A stretch of 64,000 bases of DNA from Candidatus Marispirochaeta associata (GCA_001749745.1 JWTM01000424.1:558001-622000); one strand, 5' to 3'. Positions 52,104 through 61,392 are shown, counted from the stretch's first letter. Notes: generated by a model not told the origin, from the letters alone. Made by a program: numbers and translations.

Positions 52104-53047
52104 TGGAAGCAATCAAAAGAGTTTTTAAGCGTGAGCCTATCTGGGCGATTGTTATTGCGATGTTCGTGCTGTCGAGCATTTTTGTAGGCGGCTTCTTCAG
52201 CTTCGGAAACTTCATGAATGTGCTGGTTCAGTCGGCGGTAGACGGCATGCTGGTTCTCGGAATGACCTATCTGATGATAAACGGTTATTTCGACCTGTCG
52301 GTTGGAACCGTAATGGGTTTCACCGCTGCCCTTACCATCGGCTTGCAGCCCCACGGGGTATTCGTTGCCGTCCTGGTTGCCCTCCTGGCTGGAGCGGCCA
52401 TCGGGCTGGTGAACGGTTTCTTTGTGGCGAAAGCGAAGATTAATGCCTTTATCGTAACCTTGGGTTCCTTCATCGGTGTGCGCGGACTGATCTATATCTA
52501 TACCGGCGAACAAGCCCTGATTGGTGAGGTCATGGAGTTCGGGATGTTCGGATCCAGTTCTTTTCTCGGACTGCCGACCCTGTTCGTCATCATGATTGTC
52601 TTCATGGGGATAGCTGAGTTCGGTCTGCGGAAGACCCCTCATGGTCGCTATACCTATGCGATCGGCGGAAATATGGAAGCTGCCAGTAATGCCGGTATCC
52701 CGGTAGACCGCACCATTATGCTGAACTTCATGATTTGCGGCTTGACCGCTGCTGCGGGCGGCGTGCTGCTCGCTTCCCGTTTGAATGCGGCCACCCCCGG
52801 ACTGGGATGGCCCGACAAGAATCTAATGACTATTGCGACGGTTGTATTGGGCGGTACCAGCCTGACCGGCGGTTCGGGGAGTATTACCCGTACCCTGGGA
52901 GGTCTCTTCACCATCGGTATGCTCTACAACATCCTGAACCTGCTCAATGTTCAGAGTTACTACAACACCCTGATCATGGGCTTGGTTCTGATCCTGGTAG
53001 TCTACGCGGACGCCCACCTGAAGCGGAATAACTTCAAGGGGCAGTAA
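52100..53047 (+). CDS. ABC transporter permease 2, ribose (RbsC) type
   Basis: The start at 52100 (ATGATG) overlaps the upstream stop, a standard coupling; a start 75 bases earlier would lie inside the first permease. The 315-residue protein carries NGYFDLSVGTVMGFTAAL and GGNMEAASNAGIPVDRTIMLNFMICGLTAAAGG. It forms the second half of a likely heterodimeric channel, as in ABC operon 1. Confidence 0.93.
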   Translation: MMEAIKRVFKREPIWAIVIAMFVLSSIFVGGFFSFGNFMNVLVQSAVDGMLVLGMTYLMINGYFDLSVGTVMGFTAALTIGLQPHGVFVAVLVALLAGAAIGLVNGFFVAKAKINAFIVTLGSFIGVRGLIYIYTGEQALIGEVMEFGMFGSSSFLGLPTLFVIMIVFMGIAEFGLRKTPHGRYTYAIGGNMEAASNAGIPVDRTIMLNFMICGLTAAAGGVLLASRLNAATPGLGWPDKNLMTIATVVLGGTSLTGGSGSITRTLGGLFTIGMLYNILNLLNVQSYYNTLIMGLVLILVVYADAHLKRNNFKGQ

Positions 53048-53120
53048 CTTTAGTCTCTATAGATATCGTTGATATCTAATTAAACCGCAGTCTACATGGC
53101 TGCAAATAAAGGAGTTGAGT

Positions 53121-54089
53121 ATGAAAAAATTACTCACTTTGCTGTTGGTTGTATCTTTTGTTCTGCTAAGTGTCGCTGTTTTTGCGAATGGTCAGCAGGA
53201 AGCGGCGGACGACGGAACAATAATGATCGGTCACACTGCAAACAACACTGGTATTGATAGCTATCAGACCACCCACGATCAGGTTTATCGCGACACCGTC
53301 GCTGCTATGGACGGCGTTGAAGCGATCATTCTTGATGCAAAGGGTGATGTTGCACAGCAGATCAGCCAGATCGAAACTCTGATTCAGAGAAATGTTGATG
53401 TTATGACTGTATGGCCGGTAAACGGTAAAGCCGTTGTTCCGGCGGTCAAGAAAGCATATGACGCAGGAATCCCTGTACTGATCGTTAACTCCCTGATCGA
53501 TGAGTCCGGTTACGACTATGTTGCCGGTTTTGCCGGTCCCGATACCTATGCCGAGGGCGAGAATGCCGCTAAGGGTATGATCAAGGGCCTTAACGGACAA
53601 GGTAAGGTTGTAGAGCTGATGGGACTTCCCGGCTATGTAACTGCTATCAACCGTTCCGGTGGTTTCCAGGACTACATCAAGGCTAACGCACCCGGAATCG
53701 AGATTCTGGCTACCGAGCCCGCCGACTGGAACCGTGCCAAAGCAACCCAGGTTATGGAAAACCTGATTGTTAAGTACGGCGACGAGATCGACGGCGTATA
53801 CGTTGCCGACGACAACATCGGTATCGGCGCTCTGAACGCCCTCAAAGAGGCTGGACTTGCCGGCGATATCCTGATGACCAGCGCCTGTATGTTCGGCGAA
53901 GGTTACGATGCAATGGAAGAAGGCTACATCTACGGTTCCGTCTACCAGTCTCCGGCTGAAGACGCAATCAAGGCTGTAGAGACCGCTGTTAAGCTGGCCA
54001 AGGGCGAGGAAGTCCCGTTCTGGAACTACTTCGAGACCCCGGTTGTCACTCCCGACAACATGGATCAGTTCGAGCGACCGAACTTCTAA
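53121..54089 (+). CDS. Periplasmic substrate-binding protein, ribose (RbsB) type
   Basis: ATG 53121 follows AAAGGAG by 7 bases; a TTG 6 bases earlier is less likely. A signal peptide (LLTLLLVVSFVLLSVAVFANG) is followed by a PF13407 fold: GHTANNTGIDSYQTTHDQVYRDT, VDVMTVWPVNGKAVVPAVKKAYDAGIP, and a C-terminal lobe (YVADDNIGIGALNALKEAG). 322 residues. Ligand unknown; the N-terminus differs clearly from the binding protein of operon 1, so the ligands likely differ. Confidence 0.9.
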   Translation: MKKLLTLLLVVSFVLLSVAVFANGQQEAADDGTIMIGHTANNTGIDSYQTTHDQVYRDTVAAMDGVEAIILDAKGDVAQQISQIETLIQRNVDVMTVWPVNGKAVVPAVKKAYDAGIPVLIVNSLIDESGYDYVAGFAGPDTYAEGENAAKGMIKGLNGQGKVVELMGLPGYVTAINRSGGFQDYIKANAPGIEILATEPADWNRAKATQVMENLIVKYGDEIDGVYVADDNIGIGALNALKEAGLAGDILMTSACMFGEGYDAMEEGYIYGSVYQSPAEDAIKAVETAVKLAKGEEVPFWNYFETPVVTPDNMDQFERPNF

Positions 54090-54123
54090 TCTTTCTTCGG
54101 AGAGACGAATAATTTAAGGGCGC

Positions 54124-54145
54124 GACTGCGGCATTTGCCGCAGTC
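54124..54145 (+). terminator. Stem-loop after the second binding-protein gene
   Basis: GACTGCGGCA-TT-TGCCGCAGTC is a perfect 10-base-pair hairpin without a T run. It matches the position of the hairpin at 37687 in operon 1. Confidence 0.6.
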
Positions 54146-54183
54146 CGCTGCCCGATTAGCGATGAGGGGAATGAGAAAGCATT

Positions 54184-55686
54184 ATGAGTGAAACAAAGGT
54201 AGTTCTCGAGGCCGAGAATATTTCTAAAACCTTTCCGGGCGTAAAAGCGCTTAATTCAGTGAGCATTAAGGTCAACGAAGGCGAAGTGCTGGCGCTGGTC
54301 GGAGAGAACGGCGCGGGTAAATCGACGCTGACTAAGATTCTGTCAGGACTTCATCGCGCCGACGGCGGCAGCGGAAAGATTCTTTTAGATGGTAAAGATG
54401 CTCATTTCCAGAATTCCCGGGAAGCCAAGGAAAACGGACTGATTACGATTTTCCAGGAGCTCTCCCTCGTCCCGGGCTTAAGCGTAGCCGAGAATATATT
54501 TCTTGGAAATATTCCGCGTACCAAAATGGGACTTATCGACTGGAAGGAATTGAACCGACGGGCCGAAGGAATCCTGAAAGAGATCGAGCTGGATGTTCCC
54601 CCGACGGAACTCTTAGGCAATTTGTCCATATCTAAACAGCAGATGGTAGAAATTGCCCGAGCGTTATCTCAGGGCGCGAAGATAATCATCTTCGATGAGC
54701 CGACATCCTCACTAACGGAGACCGAGAAGGACGTCCTCTTCAAGAATATCCGCAAGCTCAAGGCCAAGAAGGTCGGCATTGTCTATATCTCCCATAAGAT
54801 GGATGAGGTATTCGAGATAACCGACCGTGTCGCAGTTCTCCGAGACGGACAGAACAGCGGCGAGTTGATCACCAGCGAAGCGAGTCTCGAGGATATTATC
54901 CAGCTGATGATCGGCCGGGTCATCGACGACTATTTCCATAAGAACGAGGCCGAGAAGGGGGCTGAAGTCCTCAAGGTCGAGAACCTCTCCTTAGAGGGCA
55001 TGTACGAGGATATCAGTTTCTCCGTACGCTCCGGCGAGGTCGTCGGTCTCTACGGGCTGGTTGGTGCCGGCCGCTCGGAAGTCGCCGAGTCGATTTTCGG
55101 CGCCCGGAAATTCGATTCCGGTAAGGTATATGTGGACGGTAAAGAGGTGAAGATCCACACCACCAGCGACGCCGTCCAGCTCGGCATGGGCTTCCTGCCG
55201 GAGGATCGGAAGGTTCAGGGCCTTATTCTCGGCATGAGCTGCAAAGAGAACATCAGTATCGCCAAGCTTCCGCAAATCACCAAATACGGTTTTATCGCCC
55301 AGAAAGAGGAGAAGGAGATCTTCGACGAGTACAAGCAAAAACTCTCCATCTCCACTCCTGGTGCGTTGGCCAAGGTCGTTACCTTGAGCGGCGGAAATCA
55401 ACAGAAGATCGTCCTGGGTAAATGGCTGAGCCTAAACCCGCGCTTACTGATTCTCGATGAGCCCACCCGGGGTATCGACGTCGGCTCTAAGGCGGAGATT
55501 CATAAGCTGATCGCCAAGCTGGCCGAGGCCGGAATTGCGGTAATCGTAATCAGCTCCGAGATGCCGGAGATGATGGGCGTCAGCGACCGGATTATAACTA
55601 TGCGAGCCGGCAAGACCACCGGTGAGTTTAGCGGCGACGAGATAACGGAAAAGAATCTAATTACCGCGATAGCACACGTAAATTAA
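54184..55686 (+). CDS. ABC transporter ATPase, ribose (RbsA) type
   Basis: The 500-residue two-domain ATPase has Walker A GENGAGKST, signature NLSISKQQMVEIARAL, Walker B IIFDEPTSSLT in the first domain. The second has degenerate Walker A GLVGAGRSEVAE, signature TLSGGNQQKIVLGKWLS and LILDEPTRGIDVG. It energises the two preceding permeases. It follows the binding-protein gene by about 95 bases including a hairpin, and precedes the MocA gene by 12 bases. Confidence 0.95.
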   Translation: MSETKVVLEAENISKTFPGVKALNSVSIKVNEGEVLALVGENGAGKSTLTKILSGLHRADGGSGKILLDGKDAHFQNSREAKENGLITIFQELSLVPGLSVAENIFLGNIPRTKMGLIDWKELNRRAEGILKEIELDVPPTELLGNLSISKQQMVEIARALSQGAKIIIFDEPTSSLTETEKDVLFKNIRKLKAKKVGIVYISHKMDEVFEITDRVAVLRDGQNSGELITSEASLEDIIQLMIGRVIDDYFHKNEAEKGAEVLKVENLSLEGMYEDISFSVRSGEVVGLYGLVGAGRSEVAESIFGARKFDSGKVYVDGKEVKIHTTSDAVQLGMGFLPEDRKVQGLILGMSCKENISIAKLPQITKYGFIAQKEEKEIFDEYKQKLSISTPGALAKVVTLSGGNQQKIVLGKWLSLNPRLLILDEPTRGIDVGSKAEIHKLIAKLAEAGIAVIVISSEMPEMMGVSDRIITMRAGKTTGEFSGDEITEKNLITAIAHVN

Positions 55687-55701
55687 CGAACGAGGAAGAT
55701 G

Positions 55702-56709
55702 ATGAAACGAGTACGACTTGGAGTATTGGGAATGGGCCGCCAGGGGCAGATCCATTCCAAGAACATTGCCTACCGCATTCCGGAAGCCGAACTTGTCGCC
55801 GTCAGCGACGTCACTATGGAGCGGGCGGAACTGGTTGGAATCGAAGGGGTCGATCTCTATGACGACTATAAGCAGATTCTAGCCAGGGAGGATATCGACG
55901 CGGTCGTAATCGCCACCTCCACCGACACCCACGAAGAGGTTATTCGTGCGGCCGCGGCGGCCGGGAAGGATATGTTCTGTGAGAAGCCCATCGCTACTAC
56001 CTTAGAGGCCATCGACGAGGTGCTCGAGGTAGTCAAGAAAGCAGGGGTGCGCTTCATGGTCGGTTTCAACCGCCGTTTCGATCCTACCTTCAGTAGAGTC
56101 CGGGCCCTGGTTGAGGACGGCACGGTGGGCGATCCGATGATCGTCAATATCACCAGCCGCGATCCGCAGCCGCCCCATCTCGAATACCTGAAGGTCTGCG
56201 GCGGAATCTTCTTCGATACCACCGTACACGATTTCGATATGGCTCGTTTTCTCTCCGGCGACGAGATTGTCGAGGTTTATGCCACCGGCAGTGTGTTGGT
56301 GGACGAGCGCATTGGAGAGCTGGGGGATCTGGATACCACCATGGTAACCTTGAAGTTCGCCAGCGGTGCGGTAGGGTCGATCAACAACTCCCGGCGGACC
56401 GGTTACAGCTATGATCAGCGGATCGAGGTCTTCGGTAAGAAGTCATGCGCCTTCGGCAACAACGAGACTCCTACGCGAGTCGAGTACGTAAATCCCGAAG
56501 GGACCCACAGCGATGTACCCCTCTATTTCAATATCGAACGCTACCCCGAAGCCTTCTTCGGCGAGATGCATGCCTTCGTGCAGTCGATCGCCAGCGATTC
56601 ACCGGTGCCGGTGGGCGGCGACGACGGACGGAAGGCGGTCGTGCTCTCCATGGCCGCGCGGAAATCCTACGATGAGAACCGCCCGGTCAAGGTTTCGGAA
56701 ATAGGATAA
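55702..56709 (+). CDS. Gfo/Idh/MocA family NAD(P)-dependent dehydrogenase
   Basis: ATG 55702 is favoured over 55699 on spacing to GAGGAAG. 335 residues. An N-terminal Rossmann fold GVLGMGRQGQIHSKNI, the EKP motif FCEKPIATT and the C-terminal domain GGIFFDTTVHDFDMARFLSGDEIVEVYA (HDxD motif with the catalytic-type His) are visible. Members include inositol 2-dehydrogenases and glucose-fructose oxidoreductases. A polyol or sugar oxidation step in operon 2 is likely; the adjacent TIM-barrel isomerase recalls inositol-type clusters. Confidence 0.92.
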   Translation: MKRVRLGVLGMGRQGQIHSKNIAYRIPEAELVAVSDVTMERAELVGIEGVDLYDDYKQILAREDIDAVVIATSTDTHEEVIRAAAAAGKDMFCEKPIATTLEAIDEVLEVVKKAGVRFMVGFNRRFDPTFSRVRALVEDGTVGDPMIVNITSRDPQPPHLEYLKVCGGIFFDTTVHDFDMARFLSGDEIVEVYATGSVLVDERIGELGDLDTTMVTLKFASGAVGSINNSRRTGYSYDQRIEVFGKKSCAFGNNETPTRVEYVNPEGTHSDVPLYFNIERYPEAFFGEMHAFVQSIASDSPVPVGGDDGRKAVVLSMAARKSYDENRPVKVSEIG

Positions 56710-56728
56710 GCGGGGGAGGTTGCCCAAG

Positions 56729-57541
56729 ATGAATAAGATTGGAGTCTGTGCCTGGTCCCTGCCGATCGACGGTCCTTATGCCTGTAAGCTGGTCGCTGAT
56801 CTCGGGATCGACGGTATTCAGCTCGACGTAGGACCTTACGAACGGGGTTTTCCCATGGGAAGGAAGTCGGTACGCAAAGCCTACATAGAGGCGGCAAAAG
56901 AGTACGGCGTCGAGTATCCCTCTATGGCGACACGGGTTTCGGACTACTACAGCATGGTGGACGAACCGGGCAGCGATGAGCACGAGATCGTCAAAACCGG
57001 AATCGCCACCGCGATATCCGCCTGCGGGGAGATGAAGATCCCCCGCATACTGATCCCGAACTTCGTTAAGAGCGCTATCGTGAGCGATCGTCAGTTCGAG
57101 ATCGCCACGGAGGTGCTGCAGTGGGCCTGCGACCTGGCTGCGGATCATGGAATCGTTATCGCCGCGGAAAACCCTATGCCGGCGGAGCGAACCCGGGCCC
57201 TTTTTAAGGCGGTGGACCGCAAGAACCTGGGACTCTATTTCGACACCCAGAACTATTTTCTGCATATCGATGCCGATACGCCTTCCCTGCTGGAGCAGCT
57301 CTACGACCTGGTGGTCGAGGTCCACGTAAAGGACGGCAAGAACAAGGATTTAAGCGGCGCTCCCTTAGGGACCGGCGACGCCTCCTTTGCGGAGTCGGCG
57401 GAGGTGCTCAAGAAGCACGGCTATGACGGTTGGATCGTGACGGAGAACTATTACGATGTTCCGCCGCTCTGCGGGCCTAAAGATGAGCCGGTAGAGATTA
57501 TAAAGAAGGATGTAGCCACCCTGCGAAAGCAGTTCGGCTAA
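56729..57541 (+). CDS. Sugar phosphate isomerase/epimerase family TIM barrel
   Basis: ATG 56729 is chosen, preceded by GGGGGAGG; a TTG 9 bases earlier overlaps the ribosome site. 270 residues, xylose-isomerase-like (AP endonuclease 2) barrel. Metal ligands appear as AAENPMPAE (Glu), DTQNYF (Asp), EVHVKDGK (His) and ENYYD (Glu). Relatives include IolE/IolI, hydroxypyruvate isomerase and 3-dehydroshikimate dehydratase. It follows the Gfo/Idh/MocA gene by 19 bases, a common pairing in polyol and sugar acid catabolism. Confidence 0.9.
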   Translation: MNKIGVCAWSLPIDGPYACKLVADLGIDGIQLDVGPYERGFPMGRKSVRKAYIEAAKEYGVEYPSMATRVSDYYSMVDEPGSDEHEIVKTGIATAISACGEMKIPRILIPNFVKSAIVSDRQFEIATEVLQWACDLAADHGIVIAAENPMPAERTRALFKAVDRKNLGLYFDTQNYFLHIDADTPSLLEQLYDLVVEVHVKDGKNKDLSGAPLGTGDASFAESAEVLKKHGYDGWIVTENYYDVPPLCGPKDEPVEIIKKDVATLRKQFG

Positions 57542-57603
57542 TTTCTCTCGGATAGTTGGCACTAAGCATAGTGTCTTTATCATAGCTTTTTTTTACCAAA
57601 ACA

Positions 57604-57630
57604 AAGGTAGGATATTACTACCTTAGGAGG
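57604..57630 (+). promoter_or_regulatory. Hairpin abutting the ribosome site of the M24 gene
   Basis: AAGGTAG-GATATTA-CTACCTT is a perfect 7-base-pair inverted repeat directly followed by AGGAGG (57625-57630). It can act as an RNA hairpin next to the ribosome site or as a DNA operator. No clear promoter seen in the 95-base gap. Confidence 0.4.
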
Positions 57631-57635
57631 ATGAG

Positions 57636-58880
57636 ATGGGTATCTTAGGTACTATGGCCACAGATTGCGAAATTCGTATTGATTACGACAAATTGCGCAA
57701 AGACCGGCTGAAGAAGATGCAGGATCAGATTCGCAAGGACAAATTGGGCGCAATTCTGGCCTTCGATCACGATGCAATTCGCTACATCACCAGTACGAAA
57801 CTGAACGACTGGATGAACAATAAACTGGCTCGGGCTACGCTTGTATGCGCCGACCAGCCGCCGATCCTGTACGAAGCAGGAAGCGCCATCGAGGCGAAGA
57901 AGAAGCTCTGTCCCTGGATAGCGGACCGGATCTTCCCCTTCACCGGCGGCGCGATGCGCGGCTCTTTCCCCCGGGAGGTCGTTTTCTCCCACGCTAAGAA
58001 CTTCGCCAAGGAGATCAAGAAGATCCTGACCGACTGGGGCGTTGAGAAACAGCCGCTGGGTCTCGATATCACCGAGATCCCCTTCATCCTCGCGCTGCAG
58101 GAAGAGGGCATCAACGTAGTCGATGCACAGCAGACGATTCTCGAGGCGCAGAAGATCAAGACCAAGGAAGAGATCGATCTGATCGAGATGTCGATCGCCA
58201 TCGACGAAGCCGCCTTCTGGGAGGTTATCGCCCACGCCAAGCCGGGAGTAACCGAGAATCAGCTCAACGGCCTGATGCGGCAGAAGATCTACGAGCTGGG
58301 CGGAGAGGAGATTCAGAATATCAACGTAATCTCCGGTAACCGCTCCTACCCGCACCCCCACGACGCGTCGGACCGGATGCTGCGTATGGGCGACATGATC
58401 TTCATCGACATCGTCAGCGTCTTCAACGGCTACCACACCTGTTACTACCAGTCCTTCGTCGTCGGTCCTCCTTCGAAGAAGCAGCTGGAGATCTACCGCC
58501 GGACCTACGACTGGCTCTTCGCTGCGGCGGACCTCTTGAAGCCGGGCGTAAGCACGGCGGATGTCGCCAAACAGTGGCCGGAAGCCCACGAGCTGGGTCT
58601 GGAGAGCGAGGCTGCGGCCTTCGCCCTGGAGCTGGGACACGGAATCGGCATCACCCACTGGGCGAAGCCGGTTATCAGCCGCTGGTTCAGCCTCGACCAT
58701 CCCGAGATCCTGGAAGAGGGCATGGTCTTCGCGCTGGAGACCTACTCCGGCGAAGGCAACGACGCGGCCCGGATCGAAGAGATGTTCGTTATCGAGAAGG
58801 ACGGCGCCCGTCAGTTGAGCAAGTTCCCCTCTAAGGAACTGATCTCTACGCCGAACGTCGGCAATATCCTGCCCCGCTAA
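57636..58880 (+). CDS. M24-family (creatinase/Xaa-Pro aminopeptidase fold) hydrolase
   Basis: The 414-residue protein has an N-terminal creatinase-like domain and a pita-bread M24 domain. The approach segment is SGNRSYPHPH, then FIDIV, GYHTCYYQSF, LGHGIGITH, FALETYS and ARIEEMFVIE. In active metallopeptidases the second Asp ligand lies in a Y.sDitR motif; here that position is Cys or Tyr, so one metal ligand is lost while Asp1, His and both Glu remain. This recalls metal-independent members such as creatinase or ectoine hydrolase. It sits within the catabolic operon, so small-molecule hydrolysis rather than peptide cleavage is likely. Confidence 0.85.
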   Translation: MGILGTMATDCEIRIDYDKLRKDRLKKMQDQIRKDKLGAILAFDHDAIRYITSTKLNDWMNNKLARATLVCADQPPILYEAGSAIEAKKKLCPWIADRIFPFTGGAMRGSFPREVVFSHAKNFAKEIKKILTDWGVEKQPLGLDITEIPFILALQEEGINVVDAQQTILEAQKIKTKEEIDLIEMSIAIDEAAFWEVIAHAKPGVTENQLNGLMRQKIYELGGEEIQNINVISGNRSYPHPHDASDRMLRMGDMIFIDIVSVFNGYHTCYYQSFVVGPPSKKQLEIYRRTYDWLFAAADLLKPGVSTADVAKQWPEAHELGLESEAAAFALELGHGIGITHWAKPVISRWFSLDHPEILEEGMVFALETYSGEGNDAARIEEMFVIEKDGARQLSKFPSKELISTPNVGNILPR

Positions 58881-58908
58881 TTTAGTTTCCGTTTCGACGG
58901 ATATTCGT

Positions 58909-58955
58909 CCCCGCCTCCCGTCTCAACGCTGAGGCGCGGGGCGGGGATTTTTTTT
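58909..58955 (+). terminator. Rho-independent terminator after the M24 gene
   Basis: CCCCGCC (58909-58915) pairs with GGCGGGG (58940-58946) around a structured 24-base loop, followed by A and eight T. Confidence 0.75.
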
Positions 58956-58981
58956 CACCTTTTATCAAGAGGATGGATTGT

Positions 58982-60919
58982 ATGCCGGATACCTATAGCA
59001 AGCTCTTCGAGCCCATCGATATCGGCCCCCTGCACCTCAGGAACCGAATCTGCATGGCCCCCATGCACACCAAATATGCCTCCGAAAGCGGTGAGGTAAG
59101 CCAGAAGCTGATCGACTACTTCGTCGAGCGGGCTAAAGGGGGCGTGGGGCTTATCGTCGTGGAGAACACCTGCGTCGATTGGGAGACCGGGAAGGGCGAC
59201 GGTAATCCGGTTACCATCCACGACGACCGCTTCCGCCCGGCCCTGCATGAACTGGTGAAATCCGTTCATCGCTGGGGCGCGAAGATTATCCCCGAGCTCC
59301 ACCATGTGGGCCGGCAGACCTTCAAGTCGAACCTAAACGGACGCTCGCCGCTCTCGGCTTCGGCGATCCAGTCGGAGGTGGGCGGCGATATGCCCCGGGC
59401 CATGAGCGAGGTCGAGATATGGCAGGCGGTAGATAACTTCCGTAACGCCGCCCGGCGTGCGAAGGAGGCCGGCTTCGACGGAGTCGAGCTGCACGGCGCC
59501 CACGGCTACCTCTTCAACTGCTTTCTCTCGCCGCGCACCAACCATCGTACCGATAAATGGGGCGGCTCCTTCGAGAATCGCTCCCGCTTCGCCGTCGAGA
59601 CCGTCCGGGCGGTTCGGGAAGCGATCGGTCCCGATTTTCCGCTCTTCTTTAGAATGAGCGCCGCCGAATCGACCGAGGGCGGACTCACCCTCGAGGAGGG
59701 GCTACGCTACGCGAAGCTGCTCGAATCCGAGGGCGTCGACTGTCTGGACATAACCCACGGCACCTACGAGAGCATTAAGCACTTCCCTATGCAGGGGGAT
59801 CCCCTGGATCAACTCGTCTACCTGGCCGAGGCGGTAAAGAAGGCGGTGAGCATTCCGGTTATCGCCGTCGGCAGTCTCGGAATCGACCCGGCTGTGGCCG
59901 AACGGGTGCTGGCCGAGGGCAAGGCCGATATGATCCACTTCGGTCGGGAGCTTCTGGCCGAACCCCGGCTGGTAGAGAAGATTCGGGACGGACGCTTCGA
60001 CGAGGCCCGGAAATGCATACGCTGCAACGAGTGCACCGGGAGCATCGATAAGGGCCATTACCTAGCCTGCGCGGTCAATCCCGAATGCGGTTACGAGTAT
60101 AAGCACGCGACGCCCCCCAATCTGAAGGGTCGGCGAGTGGTCGTCGTCGGCGCCGGGCCGGCAGGTCTGGAGTATGCCGTCACTGCCGCGGCCGGGGGAG
60201 CGGAGGTGCACCTCCTCGAGAAGCAGGCCGACATCGGCGGGTTGGCCGGGGTCTGCTCGCGGAACGACTACAAGAATCCCGAGATCTGCCGCCTGGTCGA
60301 TTACTACCGGGTAATGCTCGAGAAGCGAGGGGTGGAGCTCCACCTCGGCGTCGAGGCCGACGCCGAAGCAGTCATGGAGTACTCCCCGGACAACGTAGTC
60401 CTCGCCATGGGATCGGATCCGATGGAGCTGCCTGTCGCTGGATCTGAGAAGATGCAGATCGCCATCGACAAGCTCCTCGACGGAGGCGCCGGTCTCGGGA
60501 AGAGGGTCAGCGTCGTAGGCGGGAGCGGGGTCGGTCTCGATGTAGCTATCTACCTTGCCCAACGGGACCATGAGGTAACGGTTCTCGAGATGACCGATTC
60601 CATCGCCGGGGAGCTGAGCGGTCACCTGCGCTGGCATCTGCTGGAGATGGCCGAGGCGGCCGGGGTCAGCATCCTCAAAGGGCACGCCGTACGGGAAGTG
60701 ACCGATACAGGGGTGGTCGTCGAGCATGACGGCCGTCGTTTCGAGTTGGCCTGCGATAATACCCTCTCCGCCGTCGGATTCCGCAGGGTGGCGACCGCGC
60801 CGCTGATCGATCAATTGAGCCGGCAAGGAGTCGCCGCCGAGGTCCTGGGCGATATGGCCGGCGCCGGTCACTTCATGGATGCTATTCATTCCGCATTCTG
60901 GCAGGCGGTAGAGGCCTGA
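58982..60919 (+). CDS. FMN / [4Fe-4S] NADH:flavin oxidoreductase (dienoyl-CoA reductase / TMADH type)
   Basis: ATG 58982 is preferred because AGAGGA is 8 bases away, whereas ATG 58973 abuts it. 645 residues. An old-yellow-enzyme barrel begins LFEPIDIGPLHLRNRICMAPM, with ARRAKEAGFDGVELHGAHGYL (catalytic His) and SPRTNHRTDKWGGSFENR. The 4Fe-4S motif is CIRCNECTG...LACAVNPECG. A C-terminal FAD/NAD-binding part has VVVVGAGPAGLEYA and VSVVGGSGVGLDVA. Relatives include 2,4-dienoyl-CoA reductase, trimethylamine dehydrogenase and N-methylproline demethylase. The role in operon 2 is unresolved. Confidence 0.92.
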   Translation: MPDTYSKLFEPIDIGPLHLRNRICMAPMHTKYASESGEVSQKLIDYFVERAKGGVGLIVVENTCVDWETGKGDGNPVTIHDDRFRPALHELVKSVHRWGAKIIPELHHVGRQTFKSNLNGRSPLSASAIQSEVGGDMPRAMSEVEIWQAVDNFRNAARRAKEAGFDGVELHGAHGYLFNCFLSPRTNHRTDKWGGSFENRSRFAVETVRAVREAIGPDFPLFFRMSAAESTEGGLTLEEGLRYAKLLESEGVDCLDITHGTYESIKHFPMQGDPLDQLVYLAEAVKKAVSIPVIAVGSLGIDPAVAERVLAEGKADMIHFGRELLAEPRLVEKIRDGRFDEARKCIRCNECTGSIDKGHYLACAVNPECGYEYKHATPPNLKGRRVVVVGAGPAGLEYAVTAAAGGAEVHLLEKQADIGGLAGVCSRNDYKNPEICRLVDYYRVMLEKRGVELHLGVEADAEAVMEYSPDNVVLAMGSDPMELPVAGSEKMQIAIDKLLDGGAGLGKRVSVVGGSGVGLDVAIYLAQRDHEVTVLEMTDSIAGELSGHLRWHLLEMAEAAGVSILKGHAVREVTDTGVVVEHDGRRFELACDNTLSAVGFRRVATAPLIDQLSRQGVAAEVLGDMAGAGHFMDAIHSAFWQAVEA

Positions 60920-60949
60920 CGCAGATAGATAATCTTTAGGAGGAAGTTC

Positions 60950-61339
60950 ATGAGTTACATCAAGAGAGGTCCCGATAACGTCGAGTCCATCACCGTGGAT
61001 ACCATCGGGAACAAAGGCAAGATGACTATCACCCAGCTGATGGGCAAGGATAAGGCCTTTACTAAGGTACAGGGGTGGACCGACGACTTCGATTCGCCCA
61101 TCCATTTTCTGCATGTGCTGGACATGGAGCCGGGAACCGAGATCGGCGCCCACACCCACGACGGGGAAGAGGAGATCTACTTCATCGCCGAGGGCGCCGG
61201 CGAGGTGACCGTAGACGGAGAGACGATCCCCATGGGCAAGGGCGACGCCATCCTAACCAAGGACGGTAGCACCCACTCCTTCAAGGTGACCAGCAGTACA
61301 CCGGCGAAGCTCTTCGTTGTAGAAGCGGGGACTAAGTAA
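60950..61339 (+). CDS. Single-domain cupin protein
   Basis: The 129-residue product follows TAGGAGGA. Cupin motif 1 is GTEIGAHTHDGEEEIYFIAEGAG, and motif 2 is MGKGDAILTKDGSTHSF, with metal His, His, Glu and His present. It starts 31 bases after the flavin oxidoreductase and ends the operon before a hairpin at 61372. It differs from the cupin in operon 1 by its more acidic motif 1. Likely a small isomerase, lyase or binding protein for the catabolised compound; the reaction is unknown. Confidence 0.82.
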   Translation: MSYIKRGPDNVESITVDTIGNKGKMTITQLMGKDKAFTKVQGWTDDFDSPIHFLHVLDMEPGTEIGAHTHDGEEEIYFIAEGAGEVTVDGETIPMGKGDAILTKDGSTHSFKVTSSTPAKLFVVEAGTK

Positions 61340-61371
61340 GCCCTGAGCTTACAGATTTTAAAGATCTCATG

Positions 61372-61392
61372 ATGTCCCCTTTTAGGGGACAT
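61372..61392 (+). terminator. Stem-loop after the cupin gene
   Basis: ATGTCCCCT-TTT-AGGGGACAT is a perfect 9-base-pair hairpin with no T run on the plus strand, probably marking the end of operon 2. Confidence 0.45.

Noticed and set aside
57645..58700. A 351-codon minus-strand open frame in the M24 gene
   Set aside because: Antisense shadow of a well-supported protein family with clear start and ribosome site.
60062..61159. A 365-codon minus-strand open frame across the flavoprotein and cupin genes
   Set aside because: It spans two real genes with cofactor motifs; no domain or start signal.
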